Source: Rhizobiaceae bacterium UBA1291 (lineage in GTDB: Bacteria; Pseudomonadota; Alphaproteobacteria; Rhizobiales; Rhizobiaceae). From it: a stretch of 5,873 nucleotides of DNA. The stretch covers positions 30,807-36,679 of the forward strand of contig DBUL01000185.1 of the NCBI GenBank assembly GCA_002307905.1, written 5' to 3'. The notes under the pieces are model-generated. The model saw only the letters and a list, made by a program, of their open reading frames with translations. It searched no databases and was not told the DNA's origin. Positions 5,842 to 5,873 of this stretch are shown in pieces. Numbering within the stretch: the stretch's first letter is position 1; every line of letters starts with the position of its first letter. A program made the translations under genes and the position numbers.

Positions 5842-5873
5842 ATGAGCGCGCCGTGGCGGCATTTCCACCGGGA
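5842..5873 (+). CDS. Start of a plus-strand gene, possibly TetR-family regulator (partial)
   Basis: Only ten codons are present: MSAPWRHFHR, followed by GA of a codon that must be Asp or Glu if it ends in T/C or A/G. AAGGA (5833-5837) lies 4 nt upstream as a Shine-Dalgarno. Many TetR-family regulators begin with a short tail and a P-R-x-F-D-R-D/E pattern, which this N-terminus resembles loosely (P-W-R-H-F-H-R-D/E). The palindrome just upstream and the divergent DoxX gene support an autoregulated repressor. The evidence is thin, and the frame could belong to another protein. Confidence 0.4.
   Translation, partial: MSAPWRHFHR

Overview
The window looks like a chromosomal segment of a Rhizobiaceae-type alphaproteobacterium (Rhizobium/Agrobacterium/Ensifer relatives). 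The reasons are the high GC with strong G/C preference at third codon positions, an alpha-type histidyl-tRNA synthetase very close to rhizobial sequences as I remember them, the hisS-hisZ-hisG order with a short-form HisG, and a rhizobial-looking C/G-rich palindromic intergenic repeat. The genus is not fixed by anything I can see.

Layout. Positions 1-707 hold two minus-strand genes for exported proteins: a small Cys/His-containing protein (318-707) and, downstream of it, the first 78 residues of a DUF305 (CopM-like) protein that runs off the left edge. Together they suggest a periplasmic metal (copper-type) handling unit. Positions 708-918 are a divergent intergenic region with a perfect 9-bp inverted repeat and a possible hisS promoter. 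Then comes the plus-strand histidine cluster: hisS (919-2538), a 252-bp spacer with palindromic repeats and a possible attenuator or Shine-Dalgarno-sequestering hairpin, hisZ (2791-3912), hisG (3909-4604, ATGA overlap) and a small SAM methyltransferase gene (4601-5206, GTGA overlap). A minus-strand DoxX-family membrane protein gene (5264-5707) converges on it, with an intrinsic terminator between them. At the right edge, a plus-strand gene begins at 5842 downstream of a TetR-box-like palindrome. Its first ten codons fit a TetR-family start, but only weakly.

How the genes work together. HisZ is a catalytically retired HisRS paralogue that forms ATP phosphoribosyltransferase with short-form HisG, the first step of histidine synthesis. 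HisS charges tRNA-His with the product. Amino acid supply and use are therefore encoded side by side. The methyltransferase is probably translationally coupled to HisG, but its substrate is unknown.

Main surprise. hisS is a mosaic. About 380 bp (roughly 1531-1910, residues ~205-330) has a clearly different base and codon composition: by hand count GC is about 56% against about 64% in flanking stretches, and GC3 about 57% against about 85%. It falls almost exactly on the HisRS insertion domain between motif 2 and the histidine-binding RGLEYYTG motif. The frame is intact and all catalytic motifs are kept, which suggests an in-frame domain replacement by recombination in an essential gene. No clearly new multi-gene defence or mobile system is visible.
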